This document shows positions 36,870-48,114 of a stretch of DNA of 64,000 nt, piece by piece. Position numbers and translations under genes: made by a program. Position 1 is the stretch's first letter, and each line of letters opens with the position of its first letter. The notes beneath the pieces were generated by a model. It worked only from the letters and a program-made list of their open reading frames with translations, did not search any database and was not told where the DNA came from. The stretch lies in NCBI GenBank assembly GCA_035048495.1, contig CM068543.1:34287096-34351095 (forward strand), given 5' to 3'. This DNA is from Euptelea pleiosperma. Lineage: Eukaryota > Streptophyta > Magnoliopsida > Ranunculales > Eupteleaceae.

Positions 36870-37195
36870 TAGATCGTATTTCGAGTTGACTCAGCACACA
36901 AACTCAGATTTGCAAGACTCGCCAAGTTGACGCAGAAACTCAGCCAGTCGATTCGAAACTCGGCCGAGTCAACTCGAAACTCAATGGTTTTTTATTTTCT
37001 AAATGTTTTTAGTATTTATTTTCTATATATTTTATGATTTTTCAAAGTATTCTTAATTGATATTATTTTTATATATTTAAATATTTAATAATTAATTTAA
37101 TGACTCACCTAGTTGACTCCCGAGTCATCGAGGTGACTTGATCCAACGGACTTCTGAGTTGAGTCGAAGTTCCGAGTTTTAAAACATTGGTCTAT
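36870..37195. repeat. Palindromic repeat of GAGTTGACTCG words
   Basis: GAGTTGACTCAG..., GAGTCAACTCG, GTTGACTCCCGAGTC and CGAGTTTTAAAACATTGG give an inverted-repeat unit of about 320 bp with an AT-rich centre. It resembles known plant TIR repeats made of repeated GACTCG words. No target duplication was found. Confidence 0.5.
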
Positions 37196-37514
37196 CATTC
37201 CCAATATAAAATGCTTATCTATCACTAAACCAAGTTCAACCAAACCCAAAACCTTCCCCATCTATCACCTCTAAATCTGGTGGAGTAACGCCCATAATCA
37301 TGATAATATATGTGGACATGAAAAAAGAGGTTAAAATGACCATTTTGCACCATGTGAGAACAATGAGCCTCGGTGGAAGGGAATGGCCATGCCCGGCTCG
37401 GATTGCTCTCTCATGTGTGGGTCATTCGCTTGGGTCTACTTTTGGTAGGTTTGAAGTAGCAAACTTGGAATAATTATTGAATTGATATTCTGGGACCCAA
37501 TTTATTATGGGTCG

Positions 37515-37645
37515 GGCTATAAATCCGATAAATCACTAATCAGGCCGATTTTTGGTTTGTAGGTCCACCATAGGATATGACAAACATCCATACGGTCAGA
37601 GTCCTGTAAGAGTGTGCCACGTGGCTTATATTGTGTCCCTGTACA
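37515..37645. repeat. Foldback module, right half only
   Basis: AAATCACTAATCAGGCCGAT through CATCCATACGGTCAG and GTGTGCCACGTGG match the right arm of the copies at 739..1358 and 31238..31800. The left arm is missing. Confidence 0.65.
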
Positions 37646-37845
37646 GATACCAGATCTGTCAACGGAGCCCCACCCTTTATTATAACTTTGAAAAACTTTC
37701 TACTTTTGAAAACATTACTTTTTACGGAAGCTTTCCCCCTTTTTATTTTTTTGTGTCTAACCAAGAATAAGGAATTTAAATACAAATTTCAAAGATTGAA
37801 AACATTTATCTGGTTACAGAGTAGAAAAGTGTTAAGCACCTATTG

Positions 37846-37969
37846 TCGCCCTATTTACAATGGGCCTCTACGTCAGAACTTAGGGGATTCCATAAATGTC
37901 TATAAACTCGCCCTATTTAAGATCGGCCTCTACTTCAGAACTTAGGGGATTCCATAAATGTCTATAAAC
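37846..37969. repeat. Two direct copies of a 62-bp unit
   Basis: TCGCCCTATTTA..GGCCTCTAC..CAGAACTTAGGGG..CATAAATGTCTATAAAC occurs at 37846 and again at 37908 with few differences. Confidence 0.75.
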
Positions 37970-38025
37970 TCTTACATTTATATATATAGGACCAATATAT
38001 AAATAATCTATACTTTAGGGGAATC

Positions 38026-38985
38026 TAAGCCTGTCAATGGATAGTCGAAAATTCGAATCCGATTCGAATTCGTATTCAAAAAATCATATATTATCTAAAA
38101 TTTTTGGATATCGGATTCGAATTCGGATAAATTTTTTATATGCAAAATTATTTCGGATAGAATACGGATATTGGCATATCAGATTCGATAATATCCGATC
38201 CAATTTATACACAAGGGTTTTTTGGTCTTTCCAGGCGGTTATATAAAAATGAAAACCAAAACCCTATTCTCCTCATCTCTATGGTTTGACTCTCTAAACC
38301 CTACCTACCTCCCACTCTCTCTCTCTCTCTCTCCCCCTCTTCGATCACCTTGGTCGTCTCTATTTCTCCATATCGCCGCGATCAAGTAGCTGGAATTAGG
38401 GTTCTGAGTTGCTTTCAAGGGTATTTCTATGGTGTGTAGTCAAGTTTGTTTCCTTCGATTCTGACGGCTAAATCGACGAACAATGCTAGGGTTAATGGGA
38501 ACTATATTGTCAGTTGACAGATCAGTTAGAAATCGTTCTCCATTTTTTGGCACATGAGACATTTAGTCCATGGCATGGAGGTTGCAATTAAGGATATCGT
38601 GACGGTTGCACGACATCTCAAGGTTGGTGAAACTTTTTTTTTGTTCTTTATTTATTTCTTATGTTCTTCGGGTGCTTTTTTCGATTGTCCCAGTGTTGCT
38701 CTATACTCGGATATTGGATATCAAATATTTAAAAATTTAGAAATTCGGATTTTGGATATCAGACAATAATAAATCAATTTTGTTAATGGATTTTGGATAA
38801 CATTCGAATCCACTTTGTTTATCAGTCGGATCGGATATTTTCAGATATCTGATAAGCAATTTGAATTCGATTTTTAGTTTGGAACATCCGTTGGATTCAA
38901 ATTCGAATTTGAATTCCATTTATTTTTTTTGAATTTGAATTCAGATATGCCCCTATTTGATTCGATAGGTATCCATTGACAGGTT
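38026..38985. mobile_element. TIR-like repeat pair enclosing promoter-like and exon-like DNA
   Basis: AAGCCTGTCAATGGATA (about 38026) and TATCCATTGACAGGTTT (about 38985) are inverted. Next to each lie GGATATCGGATTCGAATTC-type repeats (38040..38210 and 38700..38960). Between them (38225..38690) is different DNA: a TATA box (TTATATAAAAATG), an AAACCCTA-containing, CT-rich leader with (CT)n at 38313..38333, and an open stretch encoding HGMEVAIKDIVTVARHLKV before a GT. That looks like a captured 5' gene end. I do not recognise the peptide. No target duplication was found, so two independent repeats are also possible. Confidence 0.45.
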
Positions 38986-39342
38986 TCTCTTTTTGATAAA
39001 AATGTAATCGAAGAGTAAAGAGGAAATGTCAGAAAATATAATGCTAAAATTAAAGGGTCAGGATCGGGGGACAACAATTTCATACAACGTTTTTGACAAC
39101 AATTTTGGTCTATCCACTTGGACGATGAATCAATGGTTGATTTTTGGTGAGGATGATCTCCTCACCATATAGATCATCCCAACAATAAATCAGCCAATTC
39201 TGAAATTTCTAAACCTATCAAATGTAGTTTTCATGTTAACAATAAAAATAAACGGTCCATAATTCTTCAACTTGCAAACCAGTCTACAAATATCAGAATG
39301 AGTTGAATTTTTGTGAGGATGATGTCCTCACCATAGAGACTA
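38986..39342. other. Non-coding stretch with repeated short hairpins
   Basis: GTGAGGATGATCTCCTCAC (about 39149) and GTGAGGATGATGTCCTCAC (about 39313) lie in two direct copies of GTTGA(T)TTTT..CTCACCATA. No gene is supported. Confidence 0.45.
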
Positions 39343-40217
39343 TGGGTACCCTATTTTTTGAGCGGCTAAAACACTGCCATGTGTCACTTAAATGGGCACG
39401 TACTCCGAGAAGAGGCATATTGGCCTCCGTCGTTCACGGACCACCTAGGCCCACAACTAGATAAACGTACCTCCTTGTCGAAACGCGTAATGATATTCAC
39501 TTAAAAGTGCATATTTTCTACTAATATCCTCTAAGTGTTATCACACTCTCCTACGTAAAACTGCTTCATTTATCCACTTTTCTACGTAAGAGTATCTTCC
39601 ATTGCGGAGAACACACTTTTCTAGACGAAATGGTATATTTACATGCATTAAACATATTTCTGGAAGTCTAGATATGAAGTCATTCTGATTAAGTCTCATT
39701 ACACACTTCTTCTGTCGTAGGAAACCCCGATGGGACGATTCTCGAGACTTGCGGGTCCAGATCAATCATGAAAGCCCATTATCAAAGCTTAAAGAGCCCA
39801 CAGGCTATGACTAGAAGATATAGGCCAAATATGGGCTGAATAAGAGGACCAAAAAGCTGGCCCAAAGAACGAAGAGAGTAGGAAAGCTAATGACCAAGAG
39901 ACGGACCAAAGCGTGTAAAGCCACATGAGTCAGCAAGGAATGATGGTCTACTCTACTAGAGAAGTATGAGGATGGTCACAGTGAAGACCAGGGTTCCAGA
40001 CCCTCTGCCAATACTTTTATCTCCATTTTCTGATATTTTCTCTCTCCTCCCCCTAATTTTCTATCTCATCTCTCCTTATTCTCTCTCTCTTCATCTCTCG
40101 GTCTTCGGATCTACTGATCTAACCCCAGAACTCCTGCTCATTGGCTCTGTCTCATCTCCCTTAGCTTTATGACCGTTGGATCTTCAATCTAACCGTTGGA
40201 TCTTCCACCAGACCATT

Positions 40218-42897
40218 TGAAAATAGGTTTTTTCCACGTCGTTGGTTACGGAAACCCTAGAATCAACAAGATTTGTAATATTATCCGATTATCCTGCAAA
40301 ATTTGAGATTTTTGTATAGCAGTTTCGTGTCGGATGTCGATCCGCACTCGGGATTAGTCGGATTAGCCCAAATAAGCACATAAAATGACGGATTTTTGCC
40401 AAAAATTGATGGAGGGGTGAGAATGGTGTTTCATTGTCGATTTTAAAAACACTCTTTTTGGATGGATTAACACATGACAATTGAAATACATTTAATTCAA
40501 ATTACTCAATATAAAATGAATGCAACATTGCAAAAGCAAACTTCCTTTATTGAATAAGAAAATAACTTACAATGTAAATAATTCTACTTCTAAAAATTAC
40601 TAAAAACTACACTAGAAAGCATGGTACTTAGAAAAGCTAGAGAGATAAAGAGTCTAGAGAGAGAACAAGATTAGAGAGAGAAACTAGAGAGGGAAAATGA
40701 AGGGAAAAACCATTTGAAACTTACCGGAGGGAGTTCAACCTTTGATTGGGGGGTTGCATGGCCATGATTGGCCAATGTTTGGAATGCAAGTGAGGTTGGC
40801 TCAATGCAACTTGCAATGGTGAAGTTTGTTGTGGCTGGTGAGGTGTGAGTAGGGTGGTGATAATGGCCGCAAGGAGTGAATGGTGGTTCTCCGGTGAGCA
40901 AGAGGTGGTTGGCGGCCTTTGGTTGCTGTTCCTCCTTGAGAAGGAGCAGGCGGTAATGGAAGAGAAGGATGGTGGCACACCGAGATAACCAACAGGTATG
41001 GGGCGTTCTACTCTTCTCTCCTTCGTCTTCTCTTCTCTTTTATTTTCATTTTTTTGACTTTGGGCAAGTGAGAGAGAAAGAGAGGGCGATATGGGAGAGT
41101 TGAAAGAAGACGTTGGAGGCTAGAGGTTATAGGTTTCGCCGGAGTTGCTGGTTGGTGCGTGCAGAAGATATCCAGGCCGCTACTTGTGGAGGAGAGATGG
41201 AGGACCAGGCGGTATGGTGGGGGCGATACGTGGTGCAGCAGCACCTTGAAGTGGAAGACGGTTGCTGGCTGGTCTGGGACGGCGTTAATGGAGGGAGATC
41301 CGGCAGTGAGAGAGTGGCAGGTGGAGTTGCAGGTGGTGGGGGCTCTAATCGAGCCGCTGCCCAGACCCTTGGTGGGGCTGCAACGGTTTTGGATGGTGGA
41401 GGACGGTCATCCTTTCTCCCCTTCTTGGAATAACGGCTTGGATTTGATCTGAGTTGCAGGCCGGCTGTGGTGGTAGCTGGTGTTGCGGTTTGCACACCAA
41501 AAATGGAGTGTGATGGAGGCGGCAAGGGATGAGAACGGTGGTGCACCAGTCCGGTGGAGGGCGGTGCGAAACGGTGGTGGTAGACGGTGTAGGCAGCAAC
41601 CGAAGTTGCAATCACTTGGGATCCCACCGTTGGGTTTTATAAAGGTGTTGGTGATCTGCTGGGGCAAAGGAGATGGAGAGACGGGGGAGAAAAATGGAGT
41701 TGCAGATGGCCGGAGTTCTGCAACTCCGGCGAGAAAAAATAACGAAGAAGATGAAGAAGAAGGTGAAGAAGAAGAGGGGAAAATCGCCAAAAATCGAGGG
41801 GAAGAAGGGGCAGGAGAGTTTGGGGAGAGAATGGAAGAGAAAGGAGGGGGATTAGGGTTCGAACGAACCCTTCTCCCTCCTCTTATAAAGCTCCCTTAGG
41901 GTATTTTTTGAAAATAAAAAATATATTTTTTTTTAAGTAAAAACCTACTTTTCTATGGGGAATCTCCCCAATTAGTGGACCCCCCATTTAATTAAAATTA
42001 TTTTGAAATTCGCGGGGTCCACTAACTGGTCGGACAGCGGGTCGATGAAGATGGGCCCGGCTATTGGCCCTCATGGATTGATGATGTCCATCGTCTCACA
42101 AGATGATGTGACAGACAGTCTGATGGCGATCGGATGGATGGTGACTTGATTGGGACTCAGATTGGTAGATCGACTGATCTAGAGAGATCCAACGGTCCGA
42201 TTGAAGATCCAACGGTCCAATGGAAGATCCAACGGTCAGAAAGCTAAGGGAGATGAGATAGAGCCGATGGGCAGGAGTTCTGGGGTTGGGTCAGTAGATT
42301 CGAGGACCGAGAGATGAAGAGAGAGAGAGAATAAGGTAAGATGAGAGAGAAAGTATCAGAAAATAGAGAGAAAAGCACTGGCGAAGGGTCTGGAACCCTA
42401 GTCTTCACTGTGACCATCCTCACGCTTCTCCAGTAGAGTCGACCATCATTCTTTGCTGACTCATGTGGCTTTAAACGCTTTGGTCCGTCTCTTGGTCATT
42501 GGCTCTCCTACTCTCTTCGTTCTTTGGGCCGACTTTTTGGTCCTCTTATTCAGCCCATATTTGGCCCATATCTTCTAGTCATAGCATGTGGGCTTGTTAA
42601 GCTTTGATAATGGGCTTTCATGATCGATTTGGGCCCACAAGTCTCGAGAATCGTCCCATCGGGGTTTCCTGCGACAGAAGAAGCGCGTAATGAGACTTTA
42701 TCAGAACGGCTTAATATTTAGACTTCCGAAAATGTGTTTAATGCATGCAAATATACCATTTCGTCCAGAAAAGTGTGTTCTACGCAACAGAAGAGATTCT
42801 TACGTAGAAAAGTAGGTAAATAGAGTATTTTACGTAGGAGAATGCAATAACGCTAAAAGGATAATTGCTTAAAATAAGCACTTTTGAGCGAATATCA
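40218..42897 (+). mobile_element. Solo LTR A (2.7-kb family), nested in LTR B in opposite orientation
   Basis: It runs from TGAAAATAGGTTTTTTCC (40218) to GCGAATATCA (42897), 2680 bp, with a perfect duplication CCATT (40213..40217, 42898..42902). Because it is inverted relative to its host, 39491..40217 mirrors the terminal part of A, and 42903..44907 mirrors the rest. Long GC-rich open frames here (41113..41899) are not conserved as protein in the other LTR copies. Confidence 0.85.
41865..41890 (+). promoter_or_regulatory. Hairpin plus TATA box in LTR A
   Basis: GGGTTCGAACGAACCC (stem GGGTTCG/CGAACCC) ends just before TATA-like CTTATAAAG at 41882..41890. The same pair occurs in LTR D (63173..63208). 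LTR B and LTR C keep the hairpin (complement of 43259..43274; 58613..58628) but have weaker TTTTAAAG sequences. Confidence 0.45.
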
Positions 42898-44912
42898 CCA
42901 TTGGATCTCTCTAGATCCGTCGATCTACCAATCTGGGTCCCAATCAAGTCACCATCCATCCGATCGTCATCAAATTATCTGTCACATCATCTTGTGAGAC
43001 GATGGACACCATCAATTCTTGTGGACCAGTAACCGGGCCCATCATCATCGACCCGTGGCCCGACCATTTAGTGGACCTCGCAATTTTCAAATGCTTTAAA
43101 TTAATTTTTTTTAAATAAAAAAGGGGGGTCCACTAAATGGGGAAATTCCCCAAAGAAAAGTAAGGTTTTACTTAAAAAAAAAATAAAAAAATTTATTTCA
43201 AAAAAATCCCTAATTTCCATTAATGGAAACTAAGGAGCTTTAAAATGGGAGAAGAGAGGGTTCTTTGGAACCCTAATCTCCAAGCCCCTCTCCTCTTCTC
43301 CTCCTCCTTCTTTTCCCTCCTCTTCCTCCCTTCTCCTTCATCTCCTCTCACCTCCTCCTTTTTCTCTGGCGTGCCATCGCCGGCAAGGAGGTGGTGCACC
43401 CTTCTCTTCCTCTCTTCCCTTTCTTCTTTCTTTCTTCTTCTTCTTCTTCTTGGCCTGCAACTCCAAGTTGTAGGCTGCAACTCACGTCCCACTTCCTTGC
43501 TGGCCCATGGTTTGGAGCACCACCACCAGCGTCACCAGCCTCCATGAACACCGATGAGCCTAGTTCACTACTTGAACGGACTGTATACCAGCAACGGTAA
43601 GCTCCTCTTCTTGTTCCTCTTCTTCTTCTTCTTTTTCTTCTTCTTCTTATTCTTCTTCTTAATTTATTCACCAGAGTTGCGGGTCTACAACTCCGGCCGT
43701 CTGCAACTCTGGTTGCTGCTTGGATTCTCTCTCCTCCTCTTATCTCCTGCCCGTTCCTCTCTCTATCCTTCCCATCGTGCACCCACACCATCCTCCACAA
43801 AAAAAAAAAAGACTGACCGTCTTCTCCTTCCTCTACCTGCATCTCCACCACCGCCTATCACCGTCATCTTCTCCACCATCTCCCCTTCTTTCTCCTTTGC
43901 TCCTCCCGCCTACGAGTTGCACCGCCATCACCGCCATCACCTTCAACCACCGCCTGCACAATCTCCTTCCTCCACTCCACCTCTGCTACCCACTCTCGCC
44001 TGCAACGTGCTTGTCGGAACCTCATTCATTGCTGCTACAACCATGCCGATCATCCATGTTCGATGCGCTGCAACCACCTCCCAGCCCTAGTTCGAATCGA
44101 TCCAGGCCCCTTGCAGCGACATTCTGGTTGCTAACTTGCAAACCAGTCCTATACTCCCCACGTTTTCATTGCTGGTAGAACCAGCAAGACATCAAATCGC
44201 AAGCCCCATTCTTCGCGCATCCATGTTCGATGCGTTGCAACCACCACAAAGCTGCTTTCCATCTCCACCTCTTTCTTGCCTTCTCTAGCAGCCCTTCCAC
44301 CTGCACTTCGTCTACTCCGCACCACCATGCAGCCACCACATGGCGGGTTCTACTTCAACAACCGTCATCAAATCTTGGCCAACCTCTCTTACTCCAGGCA
44401 ACACTAACCAATGGCCGGATTCTCCATTACATGGCCACTCCCCTTCGATCTTCGATAAGTTTGCCAAGGTAACCTTCTCTATGTCTCTTCTTTCTCTCTC
44501 TAAATGTCTTTCTCTTTCTATTTCTTCATCTCTTTCTCTCTATTTCATCACTTTCTCTCTCTAGAACATCTATCTCTCTCTCTTTAGATATCTCTACTTT
44601 CTCTCTCTTCTTCTTCTCTCTTTCTCTCTAATTTAGTTTTACTGCTTTCTAGATTAATTGTTTCATGTTTGAGTTGTAAGTTACATTCGAATTCATGAAA
44701 TAAAGTTTATTTTGATTCAAGATTGATAAATTCTTGTTATTTTATGTTCCTTATTGCGCTAATCCAACTAATCCTGAGTGCGGATACGACTCCGAATTTC
44801 CACTGTGCAAGAACTGTTTAATTTTGCAGGATTAAAGTCTCGGATAATTACAAATTTGGTTGAAATTAGGGTTTCCGATCCAACGACGCGAAAAAACCTT
44901 AGTTTCACGTAA

Positions 44913-45127
44913 CGAAGTTGCCCAACTAGAGGATGGACCTTGTTGGAACACTTGACGAAGTTGTTCGACTGGAGGACAGACCTGATTGGAACAACTGACA
45001 AAGCCGTCCGACTAAAGGATGGACCTTGTCGGAAAACCTGATGAAGCAATCCGACGAGAAGATGGACGTTGTCGGAACACGTGACGAAGCCGTCCAACCA
45101 GAAGATGGGGCTTGTCGGATACCTTTG
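44913..45127 (+). repeat. Five tandem copies of a 43-bp unit in the Tat LTR
   Basis: Each unit reads roughly CGAAGTTGTCCGACTGGAGG followed by ATGGACCTTGTCGGAACACC. Copies start near 44913, 44956, 44999, 45042 and 45085 with 70 to 85% similarity. The period is not a multiple of three and the array sits upstream of the TATA box, so an enhancer-like role in U3 is likely. Confidence 0.75.
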
Positions 45128-45320
45128 CACAAGTAATCCGATAAGCTACATCCAGAATGGGTGGCAAAGACTCGCTGATTCAACCTAGATGAACGAAACA
45201 TCGTCCCACAAAGCACCTGGGGGAAGCATTCCCCTCAGACCAAGAAACACAACAGAAAGCCATTATCAAGAAGTGACGATTACAGGCTCCTCAACGATGA
45301 CGCGCTCTTTGTTGAGAGCC

Positions 45321-45329
45321 CTATAAAAA
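45321..45329 (+). promoter_or_regulatory. TATA box of the Tat LTR
   Basis: CTATAAAAAG follows GAGAGCC and lies about 190 bp downstream of the 43-bp repeat array and about 315 bp before the LTR end. Confidence 0.55.
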
Positions 45330-45643
45330 GAGAGAAGATCTGATGAAGAAGGGATCGAAAAAATACGCAAGGGAGGGAGAGAGACAGGTATCAAGAACCA
45401 AACCTATAGTATTTGGATCCATCCTGACTTGAGCGTTGGAGTGTGATTTGTAGGTACCACGGCGACCGGAGAATACATCGGCAATCACGGAATAACAGAT
45501 CCAGGCAAATTAGGACACCAATCGGCCTATTCCCCTCAGGACCATCAGAGACGCGACCGACTACCCCGGATAGTTCATCTACCAACCACCAATCCATTTC
45601 CTCGGGGATCTTGCTGGCAAAGATACATAATTTTTCACCCACA

Positions 45644-45665
45644 TCTTCTGGCGTCGTCCATGGGA
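45644..45665 (+). promoter_or_regulatory. Primer-binding region of the Tat element
   Basis: TGGCGTCGTCCATGGGAAC at 45649 resembles the TGGCGCCGTCTGTGGGGA type typical of Tat elements, with several substitutions, directly after the ACA end of the LTR. Confidence 0.5.
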
Positions 45666-45703
45666 ACTCTCTCCAATAATCCACGACCACAAGAGGATTC
45701 GGA

Positions 45704-47215
45704 ATGGTAAACACGTGGCGAACAGAACTGAACGACAGGGAAGCCGGCCCCGTCAGGGACCTCCGAGATACCATCTTAGAGGGGAGAAGGGTACAAGAAG
45801 AACAAAATGACCATCAAGAACTGGTCACAAAATTACAAGAAGAAAACAAGAGGCTGAGGAGGAGTCTGGAGAAGTAGCCGGCCGATAATGATCGAGTGTC
45901 CATCAACATGGCATCCAGACACACCAGACTCGGGAGGTCATAGGGGCACAGTCGTAGCAACCGAGTAACCACGTCGGGGGAGTCCAACCTCAGAGCCAAC
46001 AGAAGCACCCACGAGACCGCTCGAATAGAAAATTTACCCTCAGATTCGAAGACAGCCCTAGGGCCAAAACTATCAAGGAAAGAACCATCTGAGCAGGAGC
46101 GGAGTATTAAGGGCCAACAAAGTGAAGAACCGGCCGCCGGAATACTCAAGAAGGTAACTATACAGCTAATAGACGAAACAACGTCGCACCTGGTGACCCA
46201 CGAGTAGTTGGCCGGGCTTATGGGGGGTCTCCCGAGCAAGAAGGAAACACTTGGGGACTGCATGGCAACAATTGCAACCAGAATTCTGAGGGACTCTCTG
46301 TTTGTCGAGAACGTCCAATAGTACTGAGCACTTCGTATTTCTCCTATCCGAAGTATCCGACGTTCACGGGGGTGTTGGCCCCTGTGAATCATGTCCTACG
46401 ATTCCGAAAGGCCATGACTATGTGGGAGTCCAATGACTGTTTGATGTGTCGGATGTTCCCATCCACACTAAGTGAGGAGGCGCTCATCTGGTTCAACCGA
46501 CTACCCCCTAGGTCGGCACATGACTTCTCATGTTTGAGCTCACTCTTTATCTCCCAATATTCTTGCAACAGGCTCCATCGCAAGGACGTCGACGTTCTGT
46601 TCGATGTAAGAAAGGACTAGAAAGAAACTATACGAGACTTCACCAAGCGGTTCTGGAACGTCATGATTATGGTAGAGGACTGTGATGATAAACACGCCAT
46701 CACGGTCTACAAAAAAGCTCTGCCAATTGAGTCCGAGCTTTACCGTTCCCTCACCAAAAACCACATGTCGGACCTCGACACCCTATTTACAAGGGCCGAG
46801 AAGTACGCCAAGCTAGAAGATGACCCTGTGTCATACCAAAAAGGCCGACACCATCCTAGGGGTTGAAAAGCCTCCCCTGAAAGAAGAAAAAGAGAAGAAG
46901 AGAAAATTTGAGGGCCGCCCGAGCAAAAAATCTTAAACCTGGGATGACCATACTTACACAGCTCTAACCATCCCCCAAGAAGAGGCTCTAGAGCTGATCA
47001 AGGACTTGGTACAATGGCCTCGACCCATGAACCTTGAGACGGCGACAACACGAGACAAGAACAAATACTGTGCCTTCCACATGGACCACGGGCATGAGAC
47101 GAACAAATGTTACGCCATGAAAAATCGGATAGAAGACTTCATCGGTGAAGGGCATTTGGGTCAATACGTGCCAATACGTCCAACAAGCAGAAGAAGTTGC
47201 GAAACGGGCCAATAA
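45704..47215 (+). pseudogene. Tat gag, broken
   Basis: The first part (45704..45877) encodes a charged, Leu-spaced N-terminus (TKLQEENKRLRRSLEK), probably a coiled coil, then stops at TAG. The capsid-like core is open from about 46317 to 46866, with YPKYPTFTG, MFPSTLSEEALIWFNRLPPR and LFTRAEKYAKLEDDP, typical of retrotransposon gag. TAG at 46618 interrupts it. A Tat-type zinc-knuckle-like motif CAFHMDHGHETNKC lies near 47070, followed by KNRIEDFIGEGHL. Gag packages the element RNA in particles; this copy cannot make it because of stops and frame changes between the parts. Confidence 0.8.
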
Positions 47216-47948
47216 CGGTCCGAAAGAAGGAGCCAACAAAGTAGTAATGCCGGCCATGATCATCGATGTGATACATGGCGGATCGAGTCGTTTGTTACAC
47301 CGAGAACTTGAGAGGCAGGAACGCATCAGCTCACGACAAGTTGAACATCTCTGGGAGGTTCTGAATGTTGCACAGGGACCAAGATTCTCCAGGACCACCG
47401 AGGGAACCTCTGAGGGTACAATCACCTTTTCGAACATGAACTTGGATGGGGTGGACATGCCTCATTCAGACGCACTGCTATTGACTCTTTCCATCGGAAG
47501 TTTTGACCTCTAGCACATCCTCATCGATCCGAGAAGCTCAGCGGAGATATTGTTCACTGACGCCTATACAAGGATGAACTTTTCAGAGGTCACGTTGGAA
47601 TCAGCGGAGGCACCACCGATCGGGTCCAATGGACAGAAGGTGTATGCTCTAGGGAAAATCACGCTGCCAGTAAGGACAGGACCGGCCGTGCGGATGATAG
47701 ATTTTCTGGTCGTAGACACCCCATCGCCATATAACGCAATCTTGGGTAGAGGATGGCTCCATGGGATGAAGGCCATCCCATCGACCTACCACCAACTAAT
47801 TCGGTTTCTTACTGAACAAGGGACCATAAAGATCCGGGGAGATCAAACCTCGTCAAAAAAGTGTTACGCAACGACTATCAGGCCGGAAAAGGCGGCTGAA
47901 CCTAGAACTATCCTCCAAAGCAGTAGGCCACCCGCCGACAGCACGTAG
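47216..47948 (+). pseudogene. Tat aspartic protease, active site altered
   Basis: Recognisable blocks are a DAMIIDVIHGGS-like linker, NLDGVDMPHSDALLLTLSIG before the active site, then PSPYNAILGRGWLHGMKA and a KCYATTIRPEK tail. The catalytic aspartate lies in ILIDPRSSAEIL, where the family has DTG; here it reads DPR (GATCCGAGA at 47544..47552), so the flap-facing Thr-Gly is lost. A TAG stop at 47511 precedes it. The protease would process gag-pol in the particle; this copy is inactive. Confidence 0.8.
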
Positions 47949-48114
47949 CAACCATAGCATCCGGACTCCAGTCTTAGCGGTAACATGGATCAGGGAAGGC
48001 CAACTATTGAGCCAATTGTGGAAGTCAATCTCAGAATCATCGAAGATCCAAAAATAACTTATGTCAGACCAACATTAAGCGACAAGAAAAGCAAAGAATT
48101 ACGGACCTCCTAAT

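Larger units (their letters stand above)
39491..44907 (-). mobile_element. Solo LTR B (2.7-kb family), minus strand, interrupted by LTR A
   Basis: It runs from TGATATTCACTTAAAAG (39491) to TTAGTTTCA (44907), with a perfect duplication CGTAA (39486..39490, 44908..44912). Without LTR A it measures about 2.73 kb. Open frames inside it (43220..44564) are low-complexity Ser/Pro/Leu or Arg/Lys-rich shadows of CT/GA tracts, not genes. Confidence 0.85.
39343..45643 (+). mobile_element. 5' LTR of the Tat element, split by a nested LTR
   Basis: Left part 39343..39490, right part 44908..45643, interrupted by 39491..44907. The right part holds five 43-bp repeats, a TATA box (45321) and an R-like GACTTGAGCGTTGGAGTG (45428..45445) familiar from Tat LTRs. 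It ends ACCCACA at 45643 before the primer-binding region. Estimated length is about 880 bp. Confidence 0.5.

Noticed and set aside
41113..44564. Long overlapping GC-rich open frames on both strands inside LTR A and LTR B
   Set aside because: They are low-complexity Pro/Ser/Arg/Lys-rich products of CT/GA tracts, overlap on both strands, and are not conserved as protein between LTR copies A to D.
45391..46392. Minus-strand open frames of 127 and 192 codons
   Set aside because: Antisense shadows of the Tat leader and gag region, whose plus-strand reading matches the gag family.
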